A DNA stretch of 64,000 nucleotides from Cristatella mucedo (taxonomy: Eukaryota > Bryozoa > Phylactolaemata > Cristatellidae), in contig WPIO01000128.1 in the NCBI GenBank assembly GCA_009760855.2, forward strand, positions 942,001 through 1,006,000, given 5' to 3'. Below the pieces are notes generated by a model, which saw only the letters and a list, made by a program, of their open reading frames with translations, had not been told where the DNA came from and made no database searches. The translations under genes were made by a program, and so were the position numbers. Shown piece after piece: positions 10,691 through 22,013 of the stretch. Positions within the stretch are counted from its first letter, which is position 1, and the number at the start of each line of letters is the position of its first letter.

Positions 10691-10917
10691 ATTCTCTATA
10701 AAAAATATGATACCTGGGCAACACACACATTGTGTTCGAGGTTCCGTGGTGTTACAGACGGGAGATAATAGATTGAATTATCTATATTTTAGTCGAGTAG
10801 GGGTTCGAAGTAACAGAAAGAAGAGAGGGGAGAGGATAGAGTCCGAGCAGCCCGGTAGGAAGTGTGGGAGCTCAAAGCGTTAACGGAGTCGCATGGCTGG
10901 TGAGGCAACTCTGGGTT

Positions 10918-10992
10918 TGCAAAGCGTCTAGAAAGAGATTAAGTTCTCTGAGGGCGTTTTATCAAGTGCATTATTGTTATTATTATTTGGTT
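10918..10992 (+). mobile_element. LINE-A 3' tail fragment
   Basis: GCGTCTAGAAAGAGATT, AAGTTCTCTGAGGGCG, TTTTATCAAGTGCATTATTG and an (ATT)-like tail. It lies directly upstream of a LINE-B fragment. The 228 bases between this tail and the previous LINE-B copy hold nothing I recognise. Confidence 0.7.
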
Positions 10993-11011
10993 GTTGCAAG
11001 GTACGGCCCAG

Positions 11012-11432
11012 GCTGCAATTGAACTGCTGCATCAGTTTCAGCTTGTTCGCACCCTCAGGTCCTGTGTGGACAATAAAGTAGCTGTCACATTCCTCCGCTT
11101 AAAGACAGTTGGCGACAGAAGCTTTAGCTCTGCAGGTCCTAGACTGTGGAACTCGCTTCCACAATTCTTACGCAACGACAACTACTCTCCAACTGCCGAC
11201 TATGGCACATCTTTTAAAGCGGTCCTGAACTGCTACTTCTGCACTACCTCAACTGCTCTCCTGACTCGGCTATGCTTCCCACTTTCATTGTTGCTTGAGA
11301 CGAAGTCTGTTGGCCCCCGAATGCGTACCGAAAGCCGCTTAGGCTGTGAGTGCGCTATGCAAAACTCTCCTGCGTAACACCCACATGGTCTTTATGACTT
11401 TGTGAAGTTACTGACGGAGATACATAGTGGGG
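11012..11432 (+). pseudogene. LINE-B 3' fragment (RT C-terminus)
   Basis: Encodes ELLHQFQLVRTLRSCVDNK, then VGDRSFSSAGPRLWNSLP and QFLRNDNYSPTADYGTSF, nearly the same as in the copies at 20618-21189 and 27625-28270. It ends with the conserved CACCCACATGGTCTTTATGA 3' UTR. 5' truncated, no RT catalytic motifs. Confidence 0.75.
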
Positions 11433-12224
11433 CGCGTGTACTAACGGCATAACGTTCACTGGGTGGGCGGAGCCTATGAGTCCGGTTGGGGGCGTGGACA
11501 ACAGGTGGGAGCCTACTCTCTAGCACACCCTACTTCCGGCGAGGGCTGGCCAGACATTCTGGCAAGCTGTGTAGACTGCACACGACAGCAGCCGGCAGAT
11601 CCGCCACGCGCCTTCCTTCCAGAGGCTTGCACTGGCACTGCTGCAAGCAACTCTCATTGTGCATGGTTGGCTGGCCAACGAAGCTTGCCAACTCTTCATT
11701 GCCAGCTCAAGCCTCTGCCGAAATCTTGCTCCAGGTCGCTGTCTCTGCAAGGACCAGTTTCCGGTGAAGCTTCGCACGGCATTCCTCGGACACATTCTTC
11801 TCTCCAGCTGCTTACGGACAGGCCCAATAAGCAGTTGCTGCTGCACATGGCCGGCAGGCAGCACAGCCCCTCGGTAGTCTGGTCACGCACTGCTCTGTCC
11901 TGCATCTTTTTCTCAGCCTTCCTGTCTGATACTTTATAGCAGGTCAACCCACGTGCGATTAGCTGCAGCACGAGGTAGGCTTCCCAAAGTCCGCCACGTT
12001 GCTGTTCATTGATCTACCCATACGTTCGGCAGCCCTATAGTTCTGACCTTAGGCCTGTTACCATGTCACCGGGGAGGAGGGGCGGCTTCCACAGCTGCGT
12101 TAGAGCAGCAATGCTGCAAGAATTGTGTGCTCTCGTTGGCTGGTCGCACATTCGGGTTCATATGCTCTATATCTGTGCAGCTGTGCTGTGTGTGGCCACA
12201 GCAGCGTAATAGTTGCCACGTTGC
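11433..12224. other. Unassigned sequence
   Basis: Several overlapping open frames but no family match. A 24-base word beginning TTCGGGTTCATATGCTC near 12150 recurs near 12247, a local duplication across the boundary with the next LINE-A fragment. Confidence 0.4.
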
Positions 12225-12650
12225 ACAGCATCTCACCGACCTGCACATTCGGGTTCATATGCTCTATATCTATCTATCTCACCGACCTGCACTGGCTTTT
12301 CATCAAGCAGCGTATCCAAGTTATGTCAGGCTAGGCACCGTACCACCTGCTGTTCATTTAAAAAGAACTTAAACACACCCATTTAGGACAGCATTTAGTG
12401 GGTCCCTATGATTCGTCCTTCATGTGCTTATGTGTGCTGACACTGTGCATGCTGCCACTAACCACATTTGCATGCTGACCGCGTGCATGTCACCCCCTAA
12501 CCACGTTATTCATGTTGTTTGTTTTTCAAGCATGATATTACTCACCGTTCAATTGCGTTTCCGATTGCAGCAAATGTAAAGCGCCTAGAAAGAGGACTGA
12601 GTTCTCTGAGGGCGCTTTATCAAGTGCATCATTATTATATTATTATTATA
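12225..12650 (+). mobile_element. LINE-A 3' fragment with internal deletion
   Basis: Reads pieces of the RT C-terminus (the DLHW region), then the 3' coding end FRTAFSGS, the CATGC-rich 3' UTR, GCAGCAAATGTAAAGCGCC, the hairpin and an (ATT)n tail. Segments are missing relative to the copy at 40985-42345. Confidence 0.7.
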
Positions 12651-13199
12651 CACCCAGGCACGGCCACTCCACCGGCGCCCTCAGAGAGACGAGATAGCTT
12701 GACGGCCCACTGGGTTTGGCACTGCATACAAACAGATTCATCGACGAAATTAATTAATGTACCCGTGTAACACTGAGACATGAAAGACCAGACAAGGCGC
12801 CGTGAGAGCATTAAGGTGCAGCCTTTTAGAGTGAAGGTCAATCCACACAGGTTGCACACAAACGCACCGGAAAGCATGGCCGTTGAGGTGCCATAAAACA
12901 GCCCCCAATTTGAAACCAGCTTGACCAGCAAGCGCCTGACTGGCGAATAGCTCCGGACTGGCTGGCACCGGCGTTTGCAAGGAGAGAGAGATCGCGTCAG
13001 GCAGTTAAAACAGCGAGCACCTCACGTGCTGTGGCAGCAGCACACGCCGTCGGCTCCTAGCTTCGGCATTATCGTTCGAAGCTGATGATGATGGTGATGA
13101 CGATGGTGATGATGGTGCAAGATAGCTCGAGAGGAAGCTGAAGGCCAACGAGCGCTAAACAACGTCAGCAAGTGCCCTCGCTGGGCAGTCACTCGAGCA
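12651..13199. other. Region downstream of HAUS5
   Basis: Lies 3' of the HAUS5 stop on the minus strand and would contain its 3' UTR. I see no AATAAA on the minus strand close to the stop. 13083-13115 is a GATGATGGT-type trinucleotide-like tract. Confidence 0.45.
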
Positions 13200-13574
13200 T
13201 CAGCGGCTGGCAGCAGCTGCAGCAGCGGCTGCTTGCTGCCACTGTCGGTAGCTTCTGCCGAGAGCAGTGATCCACGGCGTGAGATCTTGGGCCGGCTCCT
13301 CTGCCCAGCTCCTGATCGCGACCCGCGCGCGCTCGCAGCCACCGTCGGTGGCTCGCGCGCACTCTGCGGCGCACTCGGCCAGTCGCGGCAGATGGCCATT
13401 GCAGCGCTCGTCGGCTCGCTGTGCCGCCTGCATGCATAGCTGCTCCAGCCTCTCAGCGCTCTGCTCCCTGGCAGAGGAGGCAGCAGTCGACGCCGCAAGC
13501 TCTCGGTTGCCGGCGGCCGCCTCGCGCAGAGCGGCTTGAATGCTCCACACCCGGTGCAGGGCTGCCTCGGAGCC
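13200..13574 (-). CDS. HAUS5: HAUS5 exon 4 (last coding exon)
   Basis: Encodes residues 519-642. The acceptor TTTTTCCAG precedes GGCTCCGAGG; the stop is TGA at 13202-13200. It contains a helical Ala/Glu/Arg-rich stretch, then the diagnostic SWAEEPAQDLTPW and SYRQWQQ, and an eight-alanine run just before the C-terminus. The alanine run is probably lineage-specific. Confidence 0.92.
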   Translation of the reverse strand, partial: GSEAALHRVWSIQAALREAAAGNRELAASTAASSAREQSAERLEQLCMQAAQRADERCNGHLPRLAECAAECARATDGGCERARVAIRSWAEEPAQDLTPWITALGRSYRQWQQAAAAAAAASR

Positions 13575-16500
13575 CTGGAAAAATCAGGGCGAACCAAACT
13601 CAGACGTGCCAATAATGGATGCTCATTGCAGTGATAGACTAATGCCTAAGCTGACGGCATCCTTATACGGTTTTATGTAATCACATTTTCATGCTGGTTC
13701 TGGCACACTCTGCTAGCACATTATAATTGTGCTGTTTAACCGCAGGTATGCACAAATCGTGTTCCTAAAAATGAATTGCCGATGGCCTGAAAAAAACTGC
13801 ACAGCCACGAGCAAGGATTTGGAAAGATCGCTGCCCGGATCCAGCTGTGTTAGCAAAAATGAATACAATGTCTGGAACCTGCCAGTGACCTCCGAGACAC
13901 TGTCGAGAGTTTGAAGGAGGTCACTCAAACATAGCAAGAAGGGCACAATAAGTCCGGGAGCCTACTTACAAAGTGCACGCTCTGGCTAGTAACGTCTACA
14001 CGCATAACAAAACTGAATCTTGATAAGAGCCTACCGCTCGAGTGAGGGAGGACAGAGACAAGTGTCCACAAATCCAAATAAAGCCCGAGGGGAGTGACAA
14101 CAGAGAAGCAGGCGTGCCCATCCAGTGGCGGCGGCACACGAGCCAGTGCAATCAATGGCTTTACGGCATATGCATGATTAGCACGTGCGAGCAACATAAG
14201 CGAAACGAAAGGGCAGTAAACCAAGCAGATGGGCACAATAGGTTCGTCACATGTGCCACGCCTTCGGTAAGACTGACATCTGAAGTAATCACAGCCGGAG
14301 GCTGTCTTCTAAACAGAGTCCACCTAAGTCGATGAATGTGACCAGCTGTGACCTTCACTTCTTAGCCACACAGACTTAGCTGGCCATCAAGGTTTCGATC
14401 GGGCTGCACAGCAACTCAGAAAACTTCGCAACAGTGTGCTTCGATCTGACGCGGGCCTTTATTGCATGGTCTTGAAAGCCTACTATGTCCCTAGCTGCGA
14501 TAATCCGTGGATTTCGACTCAATAGTCAAAATTGAACATCAGTCTAACACAAGGCAAGACTACCATTGTATGAGACATTTTCTTCGATTTCAGCTAATGC
14601 AGTACGACCACACTGACTAACAAATAGCCAGTGGTGTAAAGTAAGTTTACATATGTCAATGGATACACGGATCAATCCAGATAAACTGCATTATATTTAT
14701 ACACAATTCTATTTTGCTCTTCCCATCTAAACCAATGACTTCAAGATATTCGACTCAGCTTGATGCTGTACAAAACTGCACTTGCAATCAGCATTTGTTC
14801 ATTTTGTTGATAGCCAAATTTAGATAGCACGTGCTAACCAAAAACCTTCGCCGGAACACGAATTTTATGTCGAAAAAGATGAGTCGTTAAACGATGAAAT
14901 AAGCGACTGCTATGCCAAACTTAGGGGTGCCGAAAAATTTCCTGCAGAAATTCTGCAAATTTTGACGTTCTGTTTAGCCAATATTACACTAATTGGCTAA
15001 AACTGTAGCTCTGACCTTGCCCAACTTATATTGACTACGTGAAAATATCGATGGGGTAATAGTGGCTGAGCAGCAAGTAGCAGTATTTAGACGGACTTAT
15101 GTATAGCAGCACATGTCCACAATGTCATTGAGCTTGAGTTTAGCAGATTCCTACACAGTTATTATGTCAAAAGCAGTTTTTTTTTATATATGGCGTCTGC
15201 TAGAAAGCGTGTCCTGCATCATTTTAAGGCATTGGTAATGCACGGTAGTCACTTTTAAAGATTTTAGCAGAAAAGTATCTTGCTAAAGACCTGTGAATAA
15301 CTTGCGACATAATAACCCGTGACACTTTTTTTGAACATCGACGTTCGAGGATGCCGCTGTATAGGCCCTAGTGCTTAACTACGCAGTGCCTTACCATGCA
15401 ATGCCTGCTCAATTTCTAACAGAAAATGACTTACCAACCACCAAGGGTTTCTACAGGACTCGAACCTGCGACCTGGATCCTGAAGTGCTTGCACTCTACC
15501 CTTTGGCTAAGCCACGGGTCAACGGCATGACAGCGGGCCGCCTCCTGTCCAAGCTACTAGCGCAACATCTAGCGATAAGCCTCGACCATGCCAAGCACTC
15601 AATACACGACTGACCTTCAGCAAACTGCCAGAGAGCGTCAGCACGATGTCTTTAACGGCCGGTGCCGCATCCCCGCAGGCGAACGTAGCATCACCGATGC
15701 TCTGCGCAGCCGGCGGCAGCAGCGCGAGCAGCCGAGCGCCGGAGAAGGCTCGCAGCTCGCCGAGGGCAGCTGCCGGCAAGCTGAGAGCAGCCCTTGCTGC
15801 CGCATCGTCCGCAGCGCCCCTCTCGCTCGCAGCCTCGCCTCGGCACAGCGAGGCAATGCACGACCTCGTGTCGTCTGTCTGTCTCGCCAGACGAGCCTCG
15901 CCGGCGGCGTTCTGCTTAGCCAGCGCGCAGATCTGGTTCTGCTTCCGCTCCACGGCAGACTGGAACGAGCGGATACGCTCTAGCTTCCGCTCGAGTGCAT
16001 CCGCTCGCTCGGCAGCGTGCAGGGCTTCGGCCTCGAGCTGACCCAGCAGCTCCGCCAGTCGACCGCTGAGCGCCTGCAGGCCGGCCTCGTCGCAGCGCCT
16101 GGCCACCAGGTCTCTGCAAAAGTCCGCCGGTGCCGTGCGGCCCGATAAATGGTGCGCTGCAGCAGCCGCGCACGACTGCCAAGTGCCGCTGCCACCTCCG
16201 CAGCAGCTCTCACATCAGAATGTGCAGGCCGCTTTGCACTGCGCATACTTTCGCTCGATAAAACTCATGCAAACTTGCGCTTAAATTTTGTTTCATTTCT
16301 TAAGATACCGTCTCTTTACGGTCTGCATGTCAACACACGGTTCGAACCGAGTCAGCTACAGCTGCTGCCGTTGTCCACTCTTCACCGTGCAAATCGAGCA
16401 TACAGAGTGTGATACATGTTAATGATGCATAGCCAGTGTGAGTCATATGCGGCACATTCACTGCTTAGATGACAGCCTCTAACAAAAGCTGCTTTCTCGG

Positions 16501-18612
16501 CATAAGCATCATTCGGCATCAACATTCGGCTCTATTGTACTTTGAAGCTTACAAGCAGCAGTTCAGGAGATCCGCTCCAAAACATGAATGCAAAATATTA
16601 AACATATAATTCCTTTATTTAGCCACCTAGATTCGGATGAATCTCTATCAAAGCGCTTCACATAGGCACGAGCTGACTGAGCCGTGCACCGATGACAAGC
16701 ACCTTGACCTCGGACGTTAATTAGAGAGCACCAAGGCAAGCCCTGGGCCAAAGCTTAAATCAAGACGTCGTCGTCCAATTAGCGACCACCACACACTAGA
16801 TTCTGGGAAAGGACTGGCTTCTACTAAAGGGACGTAAGCCGGTGGTAATCACAGAGTTTTTCCACACAAGGCATTGGCACTACTTTATGCTTAAGGATGG
16901 ATGATAGCATAAACTCGAGCACACAAGTATCGACGACCCCTTGTTTAGACCAGGATCACAAAGAAAGGTTGAGACAAAATAGTATAATGGCGATGACGAT
17001 GGCGTTTTCGTAAAGCAGTGGGTACGAAAGAAAAATAACGAGAGAGAGAGCCTCTCGGGCCGTTACAATTCATTTAAAAATGACAAATTTCCTCAATTAG
17101 CAGCGACCTGAATATGACTACACTGTCCGTTTTTAGAGGCAGTTAGATATCAGCAAGTAGCATGTCCCAAGTACCTGCAAAAAAGGACAATGTAGCCGTC
17201 GTATTCAGGGCACTGTAAATGGGGAAATCTGCCATTTTTCAGGCATGCCTGAGACTACCTGGTCGACTAACTGCCAACACGAAGGACCAAATGTGGAATT
17301 TTTGCCAAACACGATGGTGGTAAGGTTGCAGCCACTACACAAGTTCGAATTGGTAAGACTTCTGATAGGTACAACCTGAACATAATAGCTATGACCAGCA
17401 TAATCGATAGCTCAAAAAACCCGGCTATCTACATGTCCGTCTACATTCCTGCTAGGGACGAACTGATAAACAGTGAATCTCTAAGCATACTGACACTGCG
17501 CATGCTGCCACTAACCACATTTGCATGCTGACCCTGGGCATGCCGCGCCTTAACCACATTATTCAGGTTGTTTATTGAGCATGCTACCACTAACCATTCG
17601 ATCTTGTATCCTTTGCAGCAAATGTAAAGCACCTAGAGAGATTGAGTTCTCTGAGGGCGCTTTATCAAGTGTTATTATCGTTATTTTTATAAGCATCATT
17701 TCACTCATGCGAGGGTTCATTGCCAGAGCACGCAGGCTGCTACTGGGAAGCTACGTTGGTAGGGATACGATCAGGCATCGACTAGACAAACAAAGAATAT
17801 TTACTTGGAATGAAAAGAAGCCACTTCTGACCCCCAAATGTAAATTGGCTCGTTTGGGCTGGGGCAAGAGCACACACTGGACATACGACGACTAGAGCGA
17901 ATCAAATGAGAGTAAATTAAATGAGAGTAAATTAGGCAGTTTTGGTAACTGGAAATGTACGTGGTACTCCATCGCTGCTGCAAAGAAGGTTTCAATGATT
18001 ATTGCCTTCTGTAGACAAACACTTGGAGAACACGTTAGGGGCAAAGGCATCATGGTCTGGTGCTGCCTCTGTAGAGGATGTCTGGATCACGACGAATGAC
18101 GTTCATTTAGAACTAACCGTTCTATATGTGAGTGCCTGAACAGAGGTTAAGTTCTCTTATGGCGCAGTGCAAATTAATTTTACTTTTTATTTTCTATGAA
18201 ATGTCAGCACTCTAATCTGATGGTGCCCAATCCTAGCAGCAAGGCTCTCACACGACGTGGCTGCTCCAATAATTCCAAGCTGCGTTTCTTACCGAGTGGC
18301 AAATGCCGTTACAACTGGCAAATGCTGCTCCAACTTAGGCCCAAGTCACCGATACCACACACCCATAATAATAATAACAACAAGAATGGCATTTGCATAG
18401 CCTAAGTTACATAACTAAATCTCTTTCTAGGGACTTTGAGTATGCTGCAAATTGAGGCCAATTGGTTAGTAAGATAGTAATTACATACAAAGTGCCAGCA
18501 TGCATAAGCACATTAAAGACAAATCACACGGATGCAGTGAGGAACAGTTGGGTTAGCAGCTACTTTTTTAAATGTCTAGACGGGGTTGGTAGGTGGGTGT
18601 TACACCGTCAGT

Positions 18613-18694
<82 letters not shown>

Positions 18695-21600
18695 TGTGTG
18701 TGAGAGAGAGAGAGAGAGAAAGAGTGTGTGTGTGTGTGTGTGCACGTGCGCACGCTCTAGGGTATGAGAGCCTACGAAGTTGAGGCATGGTCTCCAATGG
18801 AGTTGAGTTTGGTTAGTAGCATACGTAAACGGCTCGAGTCAAGACAAGTAGGTGATTACGATGCCTAGTATGACAAAGAAGTAGTTCGGATAGGTAGGCC
18901 ATAGCTAAAGAATGTCACGAATGCACAACCATCTTGACTGTGATATCCTAGTCTAAGCAGGCCCAATTTTTTGCTAACTGAAAGTAGGAACACTTAAACT
19001 GCTGATGTGGTCGTCATGTGAAAGTCACTTTGGAAAAGGACACCTAGATTGCATCCGGATGCTAAAGCAAACAGGCTGGCCGAGCCCATTGAGGATTCTG
19101 CTGCTCGGTTTCTGAGAAATACTCGGTTTGCCATTTAATTAGTAAGTTGGTTCTTATCGTCATTCAATTTAAGAAAGTTTGCTGCCATCCTAATGCGAAT
19201 TTAAGCAAGATCTGCAGCAAGGAAGTTGAGAAAGTTCGACGTGCTGGAAGCAAGGGAGGAATCAAAGCACGTGTACAGTCAGTGCAGGTGCGTGCCTGAG
19301 CGTGAGAAAAAGCAATTGAAGAGCCTGAGTGGGATGCTGTGTGACTACAGGAATAGAAAAACGGAAACGCAGCACATCATCGACGCACTATCGAGTCGCA
19401 CACAAGGAGGCACGCCGAGCAACCGACTAGACGAGATGCGGCCAGATGCGATCGCTTTCGAGCGGCCCAGCCACCTGCCTGCCTGCCTGCCAGTGGCCGC
19501 TAAGCTGACTGAATTTGCTGATGATCGAGCTGCACGCGCCGAAATTCGTCACTCGATTCATGTGCATCTCCTTCCTAATCATGCAAACTACACTACCTTA
19601 TTATCTGCAAGGCCTTAAACTGAGGATCACTGTCGCACCTGCTCACAGCCGCGACCATGACCGGCACAGGCTATATGTAGCCAGGTGAAAGCCTCTTACT
19701 AGCCGAGCAACTGACCGACATATGCCGATCTTGTGCAGGTCGTCGGACAGCAGATTGCCGAGGCGGCCAGCGATCTTCAGCTCCACAGCGGACACTTCTT
19801 TGGTCAATGAGCGCAACTCCTCTGTGAGCTGCTCCGTGTCGGTGAAGCGCTTGATGTGCAACACGCGCTGCTCATTGAGGATCGTGTGGACATGCTGCGG
19901 CAGCGACGGCTGCTCGGCCATGTCCTGCAGGCAGCTGTCCTCAAACTTGAACCTGCAGCAGCAAGCAACAGAGCCGCCTCGCTGCTCGTGCTCGACCAGT
20001 GTCAGCTCGGTCGCCTCCTCCACCCACTACTGTCCCACAGAAGCTGGCGGCCAACCAATCAAATGATCGATGCAGTGAGCTCCTCGGCTGCGTCACGTGG
20101 CTGCGGCGGCCAGTGGGTCAGAGAGATACAACGATGGCTACCACGCGACAGCAGTGGCTTCCCCTTTCCTGAGCAGCAGCTACGAATTCGTGGCCGCTAA
20201 CGGCAGGGCGTCACGACGCCGAGAGACCGGGACCGCTAAGCAGTGTGTCATCAAAAGACTCCACATCCACAAATTCCCTTGGGCACAGAGAGCTAGAACA
20301 TCTGAGCGCTTGGACTTGAAAAAAACTCCGGAGGCCAACAGAAAGAACATCTTCGACGATTGAGTGTGTGCTAAGTGGGTGAGTGCAGTATGAGGCCGCA
20401 CAGTATTTAAAATGGGAGAAGCAGCGCCAGCACGCGAGAGAATCTCGCGAGAGATTCGGTCGGCCGACCAAATAGTTCATATCCAGCACAAGCAGCAGGA
20501 GCAGCAGCAGCAGCATCGCTATTAGCGATCGCTCACGACCACATCTACTGTCGTCCTGCATCCGATACAGGCAGCGACCTGGAAAAGATGAGGAGGAGGA
20601 GATGCTCTGATAGTAAGGATGGTCTTCAAGTCCCAGCGGTTTGAGCACGTGTCACCTTTGCTGGAAGAGCTAGGATGGTTGCCGGTTGAGCAAAGGATAC
20701 AGAGCAAAGTTCTTACGCTGACCCACAAGGCCAGCCACGGCTTGGCTCCTTCGTACCTAGCTGAACTGCTGCATCAGTTTCAGCCTGTTCGCGCCCTCAG
20801 GTCCTGTGTGGACAATAAATTAGCTGTCCCATTCCTCCGCTTGAAGACAGTTGGCGACAGAAGCTTTAGCTCTGCAGGTCCTAGAACTCGCTTCCACAAT
20901 TCTTACGAAACGACAACTACTCTCCAACTGCCGACTATGGCACATCTTTTTCAACGGTCCTGAACTGCTACTTCTATGCTACTCACTACCTCAACTGCTC
21001 TCCTAACTCTGCTATGCTTCCCACTTTCTCTTTGTTGCGTGAGACGAAGTCTGTTGGCTACCGAATGCGTACCGAAAGCCGCTTAGGCTGTGAGTCAGCT
21101 ATACAAAACTCTCCTGCGTAACACCCACATGGTCTTTATGACTTTGTGGAGTTACTGACGGAGATACATTACATTACATTACATTACAAGGATCCAGACC
21201 AGGAATCCAGGCATGCGGTTCTTCAACCGAGTGCCATTCAACACAGACGTAGGAGCTCAGCTGCCAGATTGGCGCAGAAATGCAAATAATATAGCTCCTA
21301 AGTCGCAGGGTTTGAGCACGTCCAGCGACTGCTCTTCACGATGACAAGTGGGCTCTAGGTCACTTGCAATGCTGCGACTGCCCTCCATTGCATATGGAGT
21401 TCACACCAATTAAGCTAATCTGATAGAAGCAGGACAGACCGAGGCTCCAAGGACCGGGCTAGACAGAATGAGCGACCTACGATTTCATGCCCGTGCACCT
21501 TTCACTTTCTCTTTGTTGCAGGTGCTTTCGCCCGGCCAAACACAGTCAGCCGTACCATATCCTTTGAGTGCGCTTTGTGAACGTCTACCTGGTTGCAAGC

Positions 21601-21959
21601 TGACTTATTACTAGTATTTAATTGTAAATCAAGGGATAGTGAGCAAATGCTACTGCTGCACCAGCTACTTGGTTAAGCACACGAACCGAAACCACTTGCC
21701 CACTGGCGATACTGTGCTATGCTAGTGGGTCACAAAAGCCGACAGCAGCCGGAGGAGGAGGAAGGGGAAGGCAGGAGGCCTGCATGACGACCCCCAGCAA
21801 AGGACGTCCTACAGCAGACCCTAGCTTTGCCAGAGCTCAAGCAGGACTTCAGTGCACGCCCTGCCATTTGCGGACTGCTCACTGCATGCACAGGCTTGTC
21901 GGCTCAAACAAATGAGCAGCTTCTTTGCTTACACGCACGCACGCTCGAGCACGCACGCA

Positions 21960-22013
<54 letters not shown>

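Larger units (their letters stand above)
16114..19715 (-). other. HAUS5: HAUS5 intron 2
   Basis: About 3.6 kb holding a decayed SINE1, two LINE-A pieces, a tail fragment and a (GA)n tract, listed separately. 16250-16600 and 16750-17455 are unassigned, apart from a short GAGAGAG at 17040. An 80-base stretch near 17890-17935 has two copies of AAATGAGAGTAAATTA. Confidence 0.75.

Noticed and set aside
15443-15520. Functional tRNA gene
   Set aside because: Internal boxes are good, but the acceptor and anticodon stems do not pair, so I list it only as tRNA-like.
20097-20363. 88-codon plus-strand frame in HAUS5 intron 1
   Set aside because: Protein-like in places but no family signature, no neighbouring exons and not seen elsewhere.
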